From: Bombiscardovia nodaiensis
Lineage (GTDB): Bacteria > Actinomycetota > Actinomycetes > Actinomycetales > Bifidobacteriaceae
NCBI GenBank assembly: GCA_033127725.1
Contig: AP026798.1
Location: forward strand, 434,001 to 498,000
Length of the DNA stretch: 64,000 nt
Direction of reading: 5' to 3'
Below the pieces are notes generated by a model that searched no databases, was not told where the DNA came from, and saw nothing but the letters and a program-made list of their open reading frames with translations. Positions 27,239 through 38,056 of this stretch are shown one piece after another. Each line of letters begins with the position of its first letter. The first letter of the stretch is position 1. The translations under genes and the position numbers were made by a program.

Positions 27239-27264
27239 GATTGGGCCATACCGTCATCTATCGT
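27235..27264 (+). promoter_or_regulatory. Promoter of the 27272 gene, near-leaderless
   Basis: TTGAGA (27235-27240), 18-bp spacer, TATCGT (27259-27264), then 7 nt to ATG at 27272. The -35 box overlaps the GNAT stop codon. Confidence 0.5.
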
Positions 27265-27271
27265 AGGAAGT

Positions 27272-28426
27272 ATGGTTGATGAGTCGTTGTCCAGCATACT
27301 GATAGTGCTGATTGCGGCAATTCTTGTGCTCGGCTGGTTACCAGGGAGAACGATGAGAGGCATGAAACGTGCTTCCCAACACCGGCAGGACCGGATGTCG
27401 GCCTCGCTGCACTTGGTGGATGAGAGCGACGCGGGGCGGTTCGGCGATGCCGAGCCGCAGAAGGTGAAAGGGTTGGTTATGCCACAGCAGGGCGCTAGTA
27501 GGGCACGCCAAGAGGCGGAGCGCATACAGCGAGTGCGTTCATTGCGTCGTGCAGCTGCGCGTCGGCGCAGGATTCTTGCAGTTCTCCTACTCATTGCCAC
27601 TGTGGCCGTCGGTGTCTGTTCCTATACCATGTCGTTCAGCCCTCTATTTTCCCTTATTCCACTGGGCTTGTTGGCCCTGGTGCTCGCCCTCGGGGCTCGT
27701 GCAGCTGCCCAGGCTCGGAAGTGGGAGGTCAGACTGGCTCAGCGCCAGCGTGCTCAGCGTTCCCAACAGGCTCAAGCTCTCAAGGCAGCTCAAGGAGTCC
27801 AAGCAGCCCGTCTGAACTCACAGGCTGCAGGCAAGGACGCGGCGGCATATGCGGGCAACGAGACGACAGCTGCTCTGAGCCAGCAGGATATCCGCGCGGC
27901 TATCCTCCAGTCGCGTCAGGACCAGCAGCTCGCTCTGGCCGCTCGTTCGGCTCAGCAGGCGCAAGAGGCTGCTGCAGCTCGTCTCGAGGCCGCTCAGGAG
28001 CGTCAAACTCGGCAGGCCGATGCGGTGCCAGTTGAGCAAGCTGCTCAAGCTGAGCAAACTCAAGATTCCGTGCAGCTACAGGCTGGCCAGACCCTCTACT
28101 CATTCTCGATGGGGGAGCCCCGGCAGGGGCAGGTGCCGGCGGTTGCTGAGCCTGAGAGCCGGGAAATTAAGTCCAGTAAGCAGGTAGCTCGTGCAGTGCC
28201 CAAGGCTGTCAGCCAGTCTCAGCAGGATCAGGCGGCGAAGGCCACAGCCTCTGCCCAGGCCGAGAAGGGCCTGTCGGCAGGCTTGGCAGGTCAGTCTGGG
28301 CGGCCTACTGACTTTCATCAGCGTGAAGTGCAGGCGGATGTGGATGCGCCAGCGCTCAGCGAGGACTCGCTGGGCAAGGTAGGCGTGGAAGCCATTCTGG
28401 CTCGCCGCACCCGTAAGCAGTCATAG
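27272..28426 (+). CDS. Membrane protein with Ala/Gln-rich coiled-coil tail
   Basis: 384 residues of unknown function. One membrane segment at residues 5-22, two more near 107-145 (LAVLLLIATVAVGVC and LIPLGLLALVLAL), then a basic, Ala/Gln-rich segment (about 150-260) likely to form helix or coiled coil, and a low-complexity C-terminus ending in LGKVGVEAILARRTRKQS. The last piece looks more conserved than the middle. It has no neighbours in the same transcript. Confidence 0.65.
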   Translation: MVDESLSSILIVLIAAILVLGWLPGRTMRGMKRASQHRQDRMSASLHLVDESDAGRFGDAEPQKVKGLVMPQQGASRARQEAERIQRVRSLRRAAARRRRILAVLLLIATVAVGVCSYTMSFSPLFSLIPLGLLALVLALGARAAAQARKWEVRLAQRQRAQRSQQAQALKAAQGVQAARLNSQAAGKDAAAYAGNETTAALSQQDIRAAILQSRQDQQLALAARSAQQAQEAAAARLEAAQERQTRQADAVPVEQAAQAEQTQDSVQLQAGQTLYSFSMGEPRQGQVPAVAEPESREIKSSKQVARAVPKAVSQSQQDQAAKATASAQAEKGLSAGLAGQSGRPTDFHQREVQADVDAPALSEDSLGKVGVEAILARRTRKQS

Positions 28427-28489
28427 CTGTCGGCGCAAGAGCTTACCGGTCAGGGCGCAAAAGGGAATTTGACACGTTCACTGAAGGCG

Positions 28490-28516
28490 TTAGCACTCAA
28501 GTTGGCAGAGTGCTAA
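28490..28516. promoter_or_regulatory. CIRCE element (HrcA operator)
   Basis: A perfect TTAGCACTC-N9-GAGTGCTAA. HrcA binds this to repress chaperonin genes until heat shock. Confidence 0.95.
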
Positions 28517-28530
28517 TTTCGCGCTACCAT
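28502..28530 (+). promoter_or_regulatory. groES promoter overlapping CIRCE
   Basis: TTGGCA (28502-28507), 17-bp spacer, TACCAT (28525-28530). The right CIRCE arm fills the first half of the spacer, so bound HrcA would block polymerase. A second -35-like TTGACA lies upstream at 28469-28474. Confidence 0.65.
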
Positions 28531-28635
28531 AAGTACTAGCGCAAAGGAATGCTTCGGTGGGTGTTCGTCAGCCTCTCATCGGCCTTCTGGCGCGGGCAAA
28601 CTATTGAGAGTACTCACAGAAAGAGGAGGTCCACA

Positions 28636-28929
28636 GTGTCGATCTCACTCACACCGTTGGAAGACAAGATTGTAATCAAGCAGGCTCCTGCTGAGACTAA
28701 GACCGCTTCCGGCCTGGTCATTCCGGATTCTGCTAAGGAAAAGCCGCAGCAGGGCGAAGTGCTGGCTGTTGGTCCCGGCCGTCGTGACGACAAGGGTGAG
28801 CGTATCCCTGTCGACATTCAGGTTGGCGACAAGGTGCTTTACTCCAAGTACGGCGGCACCGAGGTGAACTATGAGGGCGAAGATTACCTCATCGTTTCAG
28901 CTCGTGATGTGTTGGCTGTGTTGAAGTAA
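28636..28929 (+). CDS. groES: Co-chaperonin GroES
   Basis: 97 residues, standard GroES length. It caps GroEL rings during protein folding. Motifs: [12 protein letters not shown] at the start, the mobile-loop region [19 protein letters not shown], and [15 protein letters not shown]. The GTG at 28636 follows AAGAGGAGG; the longer frame from 28549 runs through the promoter region. groEL is not adjacent, as is usual in actinobacteria with a separate groEL. Confidence 0.96.
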   Translation: MSISLTPLEDKIVIKQAPAETKTASGLVIPDSAKEKPQQGEVLAVGPGRRDDKGERIPVDIQVGDKVLYSKYGGTEVNYEGEDYLIVSARDVLAVLK

Positions 28930-28946
28930 GAGACTTCGTATAGGTA

Positions 28947-28986
28947 GACCCCGTCAGTGGCTCAGTTGAGTTGCTGACGGGGTTTG
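28947..28986 (+). terminator. Terminator of groES
   Basis: ACCCCGTCAG (28948-28957) pairs perfectly with CTGACGGGGT (28974-28983), followed by TT. Confidence 0.8.
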
Positions 28987-29107
28987 TCTGTCTTCGGGCC
29001 GGTCATAGGGGGATGCGACAGGCCTGCCCGCTCGTGCAGGCTGACCGGTATGCTGTATGTAGGGGAAGAAGAAGGCGAAACTACAAGTGTGATATTCAGC
29101 ACATGAA

Positions 29108-29154
29108 ACACTAGATATGCCTCTCGCGTTTCGTTGAGATACTAGATATAGTGT
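29108..29154. promoter_or_regulatory. Two NrdR boxes upstream of nrdI
   Basis: ACACTAGATATGCC at 29108 and ATACTAGATATAGTGT at 29139 match the NrdR box and are 31 bp apart, about three helical turns, the usual paired spacing. NrdR represses ribonucleotide reductase genes when dATP is plentiful. Confidence 0.85.
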
Positions 29155-29231
29155 TTCCAGTGCCTGCCTAGCGCAAGAGCGCCAGCAGAGCACTGAGGTC
29201 TACATGTTTGACGGTAAGAGAGAGGTTTTTG

Positions 29232-29726
29232 ATGGAGCAAGTAGCGCCAGCGCAAGATGTTCAGGTGGCCACCCCGCCTGAGTACGCAGCGGTGGGGGAG
29301 CACATTGGAGCACTCGTCTACTTTTCCTCCCAGTCGCGCAACACGGCCCGTTTTGTGGCCAACTGCCAACTTCCGGACGAGGGAATCAACGTTTTTCGTA
29401 TACCAATTAAGCCCCACGAGGCTCCGCTCAACGTCCGTGAACCCTATGTGCTCATGATTCCTACCTATGGCGGGGGGTCGGTTCGGAAGGCAGTTTTGCC
29501 TCAGATTAGGCGCTTCTTGAACGATCCAGCCAACAGAGCCGGTATCCGCGGGGTGATTGCTTCAGGCAACACGAACTTCGGCGAATCCTTCTGTTTGGCG
29601 GGCGATATTGTTGCCCGCAAGTGCCAGGTACCCCTCATCTACTACTTTGAACTCATGGGTACCAAGGAGGACGAGCAGAAGGTGCGGAAGGGGTTAGTGG
29701 ACTTTTTCCACAATCACCCTGAGTAA
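29232..29726 (+). CDS. nrdI: Flavodoxin-like NrdI
   Basis: 164 residues. NrdI is the flavoprotein that supplies oxidant to assemble the dimanganese tyrosyl-radical cofactor of NrdF. Signatures: LVYFSSQSRNTARFV, PTYGGG, and ASGNTNFGESFCLAGD. ATG 29232 follows AGAGAGAGG. It heads an nrdI-nrdE-nrdF cluster; no nrdH glutaredoxin gene is seen in the expected upstream position. Confidence 0.93.
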   Translation: MEQVAPAQDVQVATPPEYAAVGEHIGALVYFSSQSRNTARFVANCQLPDEGINVFRIPIKPHEAPLNVREPYVLMIPTYGGGSVRKAVLPQIRRFLNDPANRAGIRGVIASGNTNFGESFCLAGDIVARKCQVPLIYYFELMGTKEDEQKVRKGLVDFFHNHPE

Positions 29727-29845
29727 TGGCTTTGACGGTTTCCTGCCCGGCAGGTGGACTGCGAAAAACCAGCAGTATTGAGCTCTAAGCTTACGATCAA
29801 TTTTTTATAGATGTACATCGGGCAAGCCCCAGGAAAGGAATCCGG

Positions 29846-32038
29846 ATGGCAGCACAGGAAGACACGTCATTGGCCTTAGATAAGACCGCGGACACGGAAG
29901 AGACGTACGATCCGGCTCGCGATTATCACGCCTTGAACGCCATGCTCAACCTCTACGACAGCAACGGGCAGATTCAGTTTGACAAAGATAAAGATGCTGA
30001 GCGCCAATATATGACCTCGCATGTGGCTGCAAATACCAAGACATTTGCCTCCACGGCTGAGCGGCTCAAGTTTTTGATTGACAACCTCTACTATGAGGGC
30101 CAAGTGTTTGCCAAGTACTCGCCGGAGTTTTTGGACCGCATCTACCAGCAAGCCGAGGACGCCGGTTTCGAGTTCGAAACTTTCTTGGGTGCTTTCAAGT
30201 TCTACACTTCGTATGCCTTGAAGACCTTCGACGGCAAGCAGTATTTGGAGGACTTCCCCCAGCGCTCGGTGGCCGTCGCCCTGGAGCTGGCCGACGGAGA
30301 CGAGGGTAAGGCCATGAAGTACGCGGAGGAGATTATCTCCGGCCGCTTCCAGCCCGCAACTCCTACCTTCCTGAACTTGGGCAAGGCTCAGCGCGGCGAA
30401 CCCGTCTCCTGCTTCCTGGTGCGCATTGAAGACAACATGGAGTCCATCTCCCGCGGCATCAACGCGGCCCTCCAGCTCTCCAAGCGCGGAGGCGGCGTGG
30501 CCCTGCTGCTGAGCAACTTGCGCGAGCTGGGTGCTCCCATTAAGCACATTGAAAACCAGTCTTCGGGCGTGGTGCCGGTCATGAAGCTCCTGGAGGATTC
30601 CTTCTCCTACGCCAACCAGCTGGGTGCTCGGCAGGGAGCCGGCGCGGTCTACTTGAATGCCCACCATCCCGACATTATGCGCTTCCTCGACACCAAGCGC
30701 GAGAACGCCGACGAGAAGATCCGTATTAAGTCGCTGGCCCTAGGCGTTGTGGTGCCAGACATTACCTTCGAGCTGGCCAAGCAGAAGGCCCCGATGGCCC
30801 TTTTCTCGCCCTACGACGTTGAGCGCGTCTACGGCAAGCCTTTCGCAGACATCTCTATCTCTGAGCACTATGACGAGATGGTTAAAGACACCCGTATTCA
30901 CAAGAAGTACATTGACGCGCGCGACTTCTTCATGACCCTGGCTGAGATTCAATTTGAGTCCGGTTACCCCTACATCCTCTTCGAGGACACGGTCAACAAG
31001 GCCAACCCTATCGACGGCCGAATCACCATGAGCAACCTGTGCTCGGAGATCCTCCAAGTGCAGGAGCCCTCAACCTACGACGAGAACTTGAACTACGACC
31101 ACATTGGCCGCGATATCTCTTGCAACTTGGGTTCGCTCAACATTGCAAAAGCTATCGACGGCGGCCTGGCCGACACGGTTGAAATGGCTATTCACGCCCT
31201 CACTTCGGTCTCTGACCACACCAACATTGAGGCCGTGCCCTCTATTAAGCGTGGCAACGACGAGGGGCACGCGATTGGCCTGGGCCAGATGAACCTTCAC
31301 GGCTTCCTAGCCCGTGAAGGCATTCACTACGGTTCGGAAGAGGGCTTGGACTTCACCGACATGTACTTCATGACCGTGGCCTACCACGCCTACCGGGCCT
31401 CCCACCAGATTGCCGTCGAGCGTGGCAAGGCCTTCGCCTCCTTCGCTAAGTCCGATTACGCTAAGCAGCCGGGCCAGGGCAACTACTTCGACAAGTACAC
31501 GGACGGCCGTCGCTCTCTGGAGCCCAAGACTGAGAAGGTGCGCGCCATCTTTGCCAAGTACAGCATCGCCATCCCATCTGTAGAGGATTGGAAAGCCCTC
31601 CAGGCTGCCATCCTGAACGACGGCATCTACAACCAGAACCTTCAGGCCATCCCGCCCACCGGTTCCATCTCCTACATCAACCACTCCACGAGCTCGATTT
31701 TGCCGATTCCTTCGAAGATTGAGATTCGTAAGGAAGGCAAGATTGGCCGCGTCTACTACCCAGCGCCCTTCATGACCAACGAAAACTTGGATTACTACGA
31801 AGACGCTTACGAGATTGGTTGGAAGAAGATTATCGACACCTACGCCGAAGCCACCCAGCACGTGGACCAGGGCCTCTCGCTCACCCTCTTCTTCCCTGAC
31901 ACCACCACCACGCGCGAGGTGAACAAGGCTCAGATTTACGCCTGGCGCAAGGGCATTAAGACCCTCTACTACATTCGCATCCGTCAGCAGGCGCTGGAGG
32001 GTACGGAAGTCAAGGACTGCGTCTCCTGCATGTTATAG
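29846..32038 (+). CDS. nrdE: Ribonucleotide reductase class Ib, large subunit
   Basis: 730 residues. It reduces ribonucleoside diphosphates to deoxy forms. Visible: the active-site region [22 protein letters not shown] with its catalytic Cys/Glu, the [15 protein letters not shown] loop, and the C-terminal redox pair in CVSCML that is reduced by a glutaredoxin/thioredoxin. The short N-terminus lacks the ATP-cone of class Ia. Start follows AGGAAAGGA. Confidence 0.96.
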   Translation: MAAQEDTSLALDKTADTEETYDPARDYHALNAMLNLYDSNGQIQFDKDKDAERQYMTSHVAANTKTFASTAERLKFLIDNLYYEGQVFAKYSPEFLDRIYQQAEDAGFEFETFLGAFKFYTSYALKTFDGKQYLEDFPQRSVAVALELADGDEGKAMKYAEEIISGRFQPATPTFLNLGKAQRGEPVSCFLVRIEDNMESISRGINAALQLSKRGGGVALLLSNLRELGAPIKHIENQSSGVVPVMKLLEDSFSYANQLGARQGAGAVYLNAHHPDIMRFLDTKRENADEKIRIKSLALGVVVPDITFELAKQKAPMALFSPYDVERVYGKPFADISISEHYDEMVKDTRIHKKYIDARDFFMTLAEIQFESGYPYILFEDTVNKANPIDGRITMSNLCSEILQVQEPSTYDENLNYDHIGRDISCNLGSLNIAKAIDGGLADTVEMAIHALTSVSDHTNIEAVPSIKRGNDEGHAIGLGQMNLHGFLAREGIHYGSEEGLDFTDMYFMTVAYHAYRASHQIAVERGKAFASFAKSDYAKQPGQGNYFDKYTDGRRSLEPKTEKVRAIFAKYSIAIPSVEDWKALQAAILNDGIYNQNLQAIPPTGSISYINHSTSSILPIPSKIEIRKEGKIGRVYYPAPFMTNENLDYYEDAYEIGWKKIIDTYAEATQHVDQGLSLTLFFPDTTTTREVNKAQIYAWRKGIKTLYYIRIRQQALEGTEVKDCVSCML

Positions 32039-32130
32039 GCTGGCAGCCCGTTTCAAACTCCAAGTCGCAAGGTGCGCAAGGCTGCTCGTCTGCTGGCGGG
32101 CGGCCTCAATACTAGACAACAACGTTATGA

Positions 32131-33147
<1,017 letters not shown>

Positions 33148-33275
33148 TCTCAGGCCTGCCGTTCAATCAGCTCTGAGCTAGGAAACGCGACACGGCTTGG
33201 GGCTGACTTGCGTTATTGCAAAAAAAGTGGCAAGATAGGCGAGTTGCCGTGCGGAGCTTAGGCTCAGTACGACAT

Positions 33276-33357
33276 GGCGGATTTCCCAAGCGGTCAAAGG
33301 GAGCTGACTGTAAATCAGCCGCTTAATGCTTCAGTGGTTCGAATCCACTATCCGCCA
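33276..33357 (+). tRNA. tRNA-Tyr (GTA)
   Basis: 82 nt, class II with a long variable arm. Acceptor GGCGGAT pairs with ATCCGCC, anticodon GTA at 33310-33312, T-loop GTTCGAAT. The 3' CCA is not encoded. Confidence 0.95.
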
Positions 33358-33358
33358 C

Positions 33359-33430
33359 GCCTCGGTAGCTCAGTGGCAGAGCACTTCCTTGGTAAGGAAG
33401 AGGTCGTGAGTCCGATTCTCACCCGAGGCT
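33359..33430 (+). tRNA. tRNA-Thr (GGT)
   Basis: 72 nt. Acceptor GCCTCGG pairs with CCGAGGC, anticodon GGT at 33391-33393 on a CTTCC/GGAAG-type stem. It begins one base after tRNA-Tyr, so they share a transcript. Confidence 0.95.
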
Positions 33431-33434
33431 CTCT

Positions 33435-33508
33435 GGCGGGGTAGCTCAGCTGGCTAGAGCGTACGACTCATAATCGTAAGGTCAAGAGTTCGAGTCTCTT
33501 CCTCGCTA
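33435..33508 (+). tRNA. tRNA-Met (CAT), elongator type
   Basis: 74 nt. Acceptor GGCGGGG pairs with CCTCGCT through G-U pairs, anticodon CAT at 33469-33471. The anticodon stem lacks the three G-C pairs of an initiator tRNA. Confidence 0.93.
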
Positions 33509-33553
33509 CGATCGCAGGCATAAGTCTGCGAAGAAAGACTACAGAGGTGAAGC

Positions 33554-33721
33554 ATGGCAAAAGCCGCAGATATTCGTCCTGGCATTACGCTGGCGTGCAC
33601 CGTATGCAAGGAGCGTAATTACATTACGACCAAGAACCGTCGCAACACTCCTGACCGCCTCGAGCTGAAGAAGTTCTGCTCTCGCTGCGGCAAGCACACG
33701 CTGCACCGGGAGACCCGCTGA
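33554..33721 (+). CDS. rpmG: 50S ribosomal protein L33
   Basis: 55 residues, the normal size. Begins [19 protein letters not shown] and carries the C+ zinc-ribbon form: Cys pair in CTVC and another in CSRC. It lies 45 bp after tRNA-Met with a good GAGGTGA ribosome-binding site, and is followed by a terminator. Confidence 0.95.
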   Translation: MAKAADIRPGITLACTVCKERNYITTKNRRNTPDRLELKKFCSRCGKHTLHRETR

Positions 33722-33742
33722 GTGCGGTTCTGCTCTTTGTAC

Positions 33743-33770
33743 AAAGGCCTGGCTTCATGCCGGGCCTTTT
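33743..33770 (+). terminator. Terminator of rpmG
   Basis: AAAGGCCTGGC pairs with GCCGGGCCTTT (one G-U) around a TTCAT loop, followed by TTTT. Confidence 0.85.
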
Positions 33771-33835
33771 GCATACCTGTCTGACCAGCTGAGCCCTAGC
33801 GGCAGTAGGACCAGGGCAGACGTTAAAGTTGAAGC

Positions 33836-35097
33836 ATGGTTCAATCTTCGCAAGTAGCCCCTTCGCTGCCCACCTTTGCCGACATCACTACCATCGGTCT
33901 TGGGGGCCTATTGCTGCTTTCACCTGCCCCAAAGACCGGGTGGGTATGATTGAGGCGGTTGAGGGTGCAGATGCTCAGGGACAGCCCTTGTGCGTTGTTG
34001 GCGGGGGTTCTAACCTGCTCGCTACGGACCAGCCCTTCCCCGGTCTGGTGGTGCGCGACGCTCGCCAGGAGATTTACGTGCTCGACGAAGCTGCGCCAGT
34101 CGAGGGCCAGGAGCGCACGGTCCAAGTAGGCGCCACCGCTGGCGCGAACTGGGATGATTTCGTGGCCTACTGTGTGCGCATGGGCCTAGCTGGAGTGGAG
34201 GGGCTTTCGGGTATTCCCGGCAGCGTGGGCGCTTCGGTGGTGCAAAATATTGGCGCTTACGGACAGGATCTGGCCCAAGTCATTCAGTCAGTAGAAGTCT
34301 GGGACCGTGAACGTAAGGTGATTCAGGAGTTTTCTGGCGAGCAGATGGCTTTTGGCTACCGGACGTCTACCCTTAAAGCATCTATGTATGCCGCTCCAGG
34401 CCAGGCGGCAGAACAGTTTTATCCGACTCCTCGCTACGTGGTGCTCTCGGTCACTGCCCAGCTTCGCCACAGTCACACTGGCCGGGTGGACTCGGACCAG
34501 CTGGCCAAGGCCCTGGGCGTGGACCTGGGTGCGCAGATGCCCACCGAGCAAATTCGCAAGGCGGTCCTGGCTATTCGCGCCCGCAAGGGCATGTTGGAAG
34601 ACCCCTACCGCTATCAAAACCCGTGGATGCTGGGCACCCGCCAGGACGCTCATGTGCTCGCCGCTCTCGAAGAGCTGGAAGGCCTTCTGGAGCCTGTGGG
34701 CGGTCTGGGCAGCGAGCAAGGGCAGGAGCTCGTCCGTAATCGGCACTCCTGCGGCTCGTTCTTCACCAACCCCATCGTCAGCCAGGAGGAGGCTGCTCGG
34801 CTGCCGCAGGAGGCCCCGCGCTTCCCGACCACCCTTCCCCAGGGTCAGGGCCAGCAGGAGGTCGTCAAAACGTCGGCAGCCTGGCTCATTGACCATGCGG
34901 GCTTCCACCCGGGATTCAGCCTGCCGGGTTCCCACGCGGCCCTCTCTTCGGTTCACACGCTCGCCCTAACGAATCGCGGGGGAGCGCAGGCCCAGGAGGT
35001 ATTTGACCTAGCGAAGACCATCCAAGAGGGCGTTCAGCGCACGTATGGGGTCACGCTGGTGCCCGAGCCCGTGCTCGTGGGTAAGCGAAGCCTATAA
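33836..35097 (+). CDS. murB: UDP-N-acetylmuramate dehydrogenase, with frameshift
   Basis: MurB reduces UDP-GlcNAc-enolpyruvate to UDP-MurNAc in peptidoglycan synthesis. The body is intact: GGGSNLL, GIPGSVGASVVQNIGAYG, FGYRTS, the catalytic Ser region SCGSFFTNPI, and SLPGSHAALSS. The N-terminus is not: from ATG 33836 the frame gives MVQSSQ...FADITTIGLGG, then leaves register at a G5 run (33902-33906), while GPIAAFTCPKDR continues in another frame. One extra G would restore a 420-residue protein. Because murB is normally essential, a sequencing error is likely; a real mutation cannot be excluded. Confidence 0.85.
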
Positions 35098-35267
35098 GCC
35101 TTACTGCTGGGCCCTTTCTCCAGTTGTGCGAGCGCAAGTGTAGGCGCGAAAATAAGCAAGCTCTGGCAACATTTTCCCCCGTGAGAGTGCCCTAGCCGTA
35201 TCTTGACTGCCAGGCGGCCATTGAGGGCGCGCAGAAGATACTCCAGCACAGACACGGAGGAAGTGGC

Positions 35268-36743
35268 ATGGTAGAAGCGTCGCAGACAGTGCATCCACAG
35301 GCTCAGTTGAATAGGCAACTGGCCCAGGAGCAGGGGTTGACAGGGCAGCAGGCAGCTGAACGCCCGCTTAAGATGATTCAATTTGGCGAAGGCAACTTCT
35401 TACGGGGTTTTGTGGACTGGCTGGTGCAAGAGCTCAACAATCATTCGCTTTTCAACGGAAATGTGGCCATCGTGCAGCCTCTGCCCCAGGGCCGAGTGGA
35501 CGCCTTAGAGGCCCAGGACCGACTCTACAGCGTGATTTTGGAGGGACTGGCAGACGGCCAGAAGGTGCGTTCCCGCCAGCTCATCGACTCCATTGGTAAG
35601 ACCGCTAACCCCTATGAAGATTGGGAGGATTACCTGTCGCTGGCCGACGATCCGCAGACGCAGATTATCGTCTCTAACACCACTGAGGCGGGAATCTCGC
35701 TCAACGACGCGGACACGGTCCAAACCTGCCCTCCGGCTTCGTACCCGGCTAAACTGGCCCACCTCCTGCACCGTCGCTACATTCAGGGTCTGCCGGGAAT
35801 GCTCATCATGCCCTGCGAGCTGATAGCAGACAACGGCCCTGCCCTGCGCACCGCCTTGCTGGAGTGCGCCAAGCGCTTTGGCTGGGAGCAAGGCTTCTCG
35901 GACTGGCTTGAGCGGGAGAACATGTTCGTCTCCACCCTGGTGGATCGCATCACCCCAGGCTACCCGCGCGACCAGGCCCAGGCCCTGTGGGAGGAGATGG
36001 GCTACGAGGACCAGAATATGGTGAAGGCTGAGCCTTTCTTCCTGTGGGTCGTGGCTGGGGATCAAGCGGCGCGCGCGAAGGTAGATGAACTCCTACCGGC
36101 CCGGCAGCTGGGTATTAACCTGGTGACCACGGACGCGGTCCAGCCCTATCGGGAGCGCAAGGTTTACCTGCTCAACGGACCTCACACCACCATGGCTCAG
36201 GTGGCACGCTTGGCTGGCTTCCATACAGTGGGCCAGACCATGGGCGACCCGACTATGCGCTCCTTCATCACCCGTGAGATGGAGGAGGAAATCATCCCTG
36301 TCCTGACCCTGCCCAAGGAGGAGCTGGAGGGCTTTGCAACCCAGGTGCGCGAACGTTTTGACAACCCCTTCGTCGAGCACTCCCTGGACTCGATTGGGCT
36401 CAACTCGGTCTCTAAATATGTCACCCGCCTCCTGCCCTTGGTCGATGCCAATATGGATCAGGGCCGGGGCCTGCCCCAGCGGATTGTTCTAGCGTTGGCT
36501 TGCCTCTTGTACACCTACGGAGGCTTGTCTACCCAGCCGGTGGCCATTACTGACAGCCAAACCGTGATTGACAGCATTCGCGCTGCGGCTCACGACGAGA
36601 ACTTCGCTGAAGAGGTCCTGGCTAACCAGCAGCTCTGGGGACGTGATTTGAGCCAGATTCCTTGGCTGGCCGACAGCGTCCAGGCCGATATTGATGCCAT
36701 CAAGCAGCGAGGTATTCAGGAGCTGATTCGCCAGCTCGCCTGA
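35268..36743 (+). CDS. uxaB: Tagaturonate reductase (altronate oxidoreductase)
   Basis: 491 residues, mannitol-dehydrogenase superfamily. It interconverts D-tagaturonate and D-altronate with NAD(H) in galacturonate breakdown. The N-terminal nucleotide-binding start KMIQFGEGNFLRGF is typical of UxaB, with VSNTTEAGI and the substrate lysine region KVYLLNGPHTTMAQVA. Start follows CGGAGGAAG. It belongs to the hexuronate cluster and is convergent with uxuA-uxuB. TGGCAACA lies 97 bp upstream (35164-35171), repeated before uxaC and uxaA. Confidence 0.88.
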   Translation: MVEASQTVHPQAQLNRQLAQEQGLTGQQAAERPLKMIQFGEGNFLRGFVDWLVQELNNHSLFNGNVAIVQPLPQGRVDALEAQDRLYSVILEGLADGQKVRSRQLIDSIGKTANPYEDWEDYLSLADDPQTQIIVSNTTEAGISLNDADTVQTCPPASYPAKLAHLLHRRYIQGLPGMLIMPCELIADNGPALRTALLECAKRFGWEQGFSDWLERENMFVSTLVDRITPGYPRDQAQALWEEMGYEDQNMVKAEPFFLWVVAGDQAARAKVDELLPARQLGINLVTTDAVQPYRERKVYLLNGPHTTMAQVARLAGFHTVGQTMGDPTMRSFITREMEEEIIPVLTLPKEELEGFATQVRERFDNPFVEHSLDSIGLNSVSKYVTRLLPLVDANMDQGRGLPQRIVLALACLLYTYGGLSTQPVAITDSQTVIDSIRAAAHDENFAEEVLANQQLWGRDLSQIPWLADSVQADIDAIKQRGIQELIRQLA

Positions 36744-36792
36744 GCCCGGAGCGCCCCAGAAAAGACGGGCAGCTTCCCGTATCCCCGTATAC

Positions 36793-36852
36793 CAAGAACC
36801 CTCCCATCTGTGATTCTGCTCAAGGAGCATTTCACAGGCGGAAGGGTTCTTG
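36793..36852. terminator. Bidirectional terminator between uxaB and uxuA
   Basis: CAAGAACCCT pairs perfectly with AGGGTTCTTG, with an inner CTGTGA/TCACAG stem. It lies between the two convergent 3' ends and can serve both strands. Confidence 0.7.
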
Positions 36853-36877
36853 TGCAATGTGTGGAAAGCAGGAGACC

Positions 36878-38004
36878 TTACTTCTTGTAGGTAAAGGAAT
36901 CCCAGCAGCCCAAGAGGTACTGGATGCCTAGGGCGCGGTCGTAGAGGCCGTAGCCGGGGCGGGGACGGCCTGCCTCGGTGTTCTCGCTCCACAAGTGGCG
37001 ACCGTGGTCGGGGCGAATGTAGCCCTCGTAGCCAGCCTCAGCGTAGGCCTTCATAATGCCAACCGTGTCTACATTGCCCTCGCTGGCCCGGTGGCCGACC
37101 TCGTAGAAGGAGCCTTCTTTGTCGGTGAAGCGGATGTTGCGTACGTGGCTAAAGTGAATGCGGTCCATAAAAGTCTTGACTGCGTCTACCGCGTCGTTGC
37201 CCGGGCGCGAGGAGAAGGATCCCAGGCACAGGCACAGGCCGTTGTAGGGGGAGGGATTCAAGTCCAGCACCCGCTGGATGCCTTCCTTGGAGGAGACCAC
37301 GCGCGGCCAGCCGAAGATGTCGAAGGCGGGGTCGTCGGGGTGGACGGCCAGCTTGACGTTGTACTGCTCGCAGGTGGGGATGACCGCATCCAGGAAGTAC
37401 TTGTAGTTGGCGTACATTTCCTCATGGCCGATGCCCTGGTAGGCTTCCATGAGCTCGGGCAGGTGGGCCAGGCGCTCGGGCTCCCAACCCGGCAGGGTCA
37501 GGGAACCGGTGCCTTTGAGTGTGGCATCAATAATGCCTTGGGGGCTCAGCTGATCCACCTCGGCCTGGTTGTAGTACAGGGCGGTGGAGCCGTCGGGGCA
37601 GGGGTGGAACATCTCGGTGCGCAGCCAGTCGAAGATAGGCATAAAGTTGTAGGTCACGACCTTCACGCCGGCCAGCCCCAGGTTCTTGACGGTCTCGATG
37701 TAAGCGTCGATGGCCTGGTCGCGGCTCATGCCCAGCACGGTCTGCCCGGTTTTAATGGACTCGTGCACGTTGACCGACTCAACCACGTCAGCGTTGAAAG
37801 TCTTCTTTACCCCCGGGCTCGATCGGACGCGGACAGGCCGGTAATAGTGGCCATCTCGTGCTCAATCTCCTCCGAGTCCCAGACCTCGCCGGCCTGCTTG
37901 CGGTGCAGAGACCAGACGATGGTCTCAACTCCCGGAATCTGGCGGATGTCGTCTAAGTTGATCGTGTCGTTGCCTTCGCCGTACCAGCGAAATCCCATTT
38001 TCAT
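36878..38004 (-). CDS. uxuA: Mannonate dehydratase, with frameshift
   Basis: UxuA removes water from D-mannonate to give 2-keto-3-deoxygluconate. The N-terminal 65 residues (MKMGFRWYGEGNDTINLDDIRQIPGV...) read from 38004 and run into a stop at 37807; the rest (VVESVNVHESI, AVHPDDPAFDIFGWPR, HVRNIRF, YIRPDHGR) reads in another frame to 36878. The break falls in a G5 run on the coding strand (C5 at 37810-37814); one added G gives a continuous 375-residue protein of normal length. AAAGGAG precedes the start, and uxuB lies 52 bp upstream. Sequencing error or mutation. Confidence 0.85.
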
Positions 38005-38056
38005 AATTTTGCTCCTTTGCTTATGGTGCCTTTCGGCCTGTAAACGAACCTTGAAC

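Noticed and set aside
33902..33906. Programmed -1 frameshift in murB
   Set aside because: The codons at the G run do not form an X-XXY-YYZ heptamer and no stimulatory hairpin follows; a missing base is simpler.
35505..36065. 186-codon open frame antisense to uxaB
   Set aside because: Mirror of UxaB with no supporting features.
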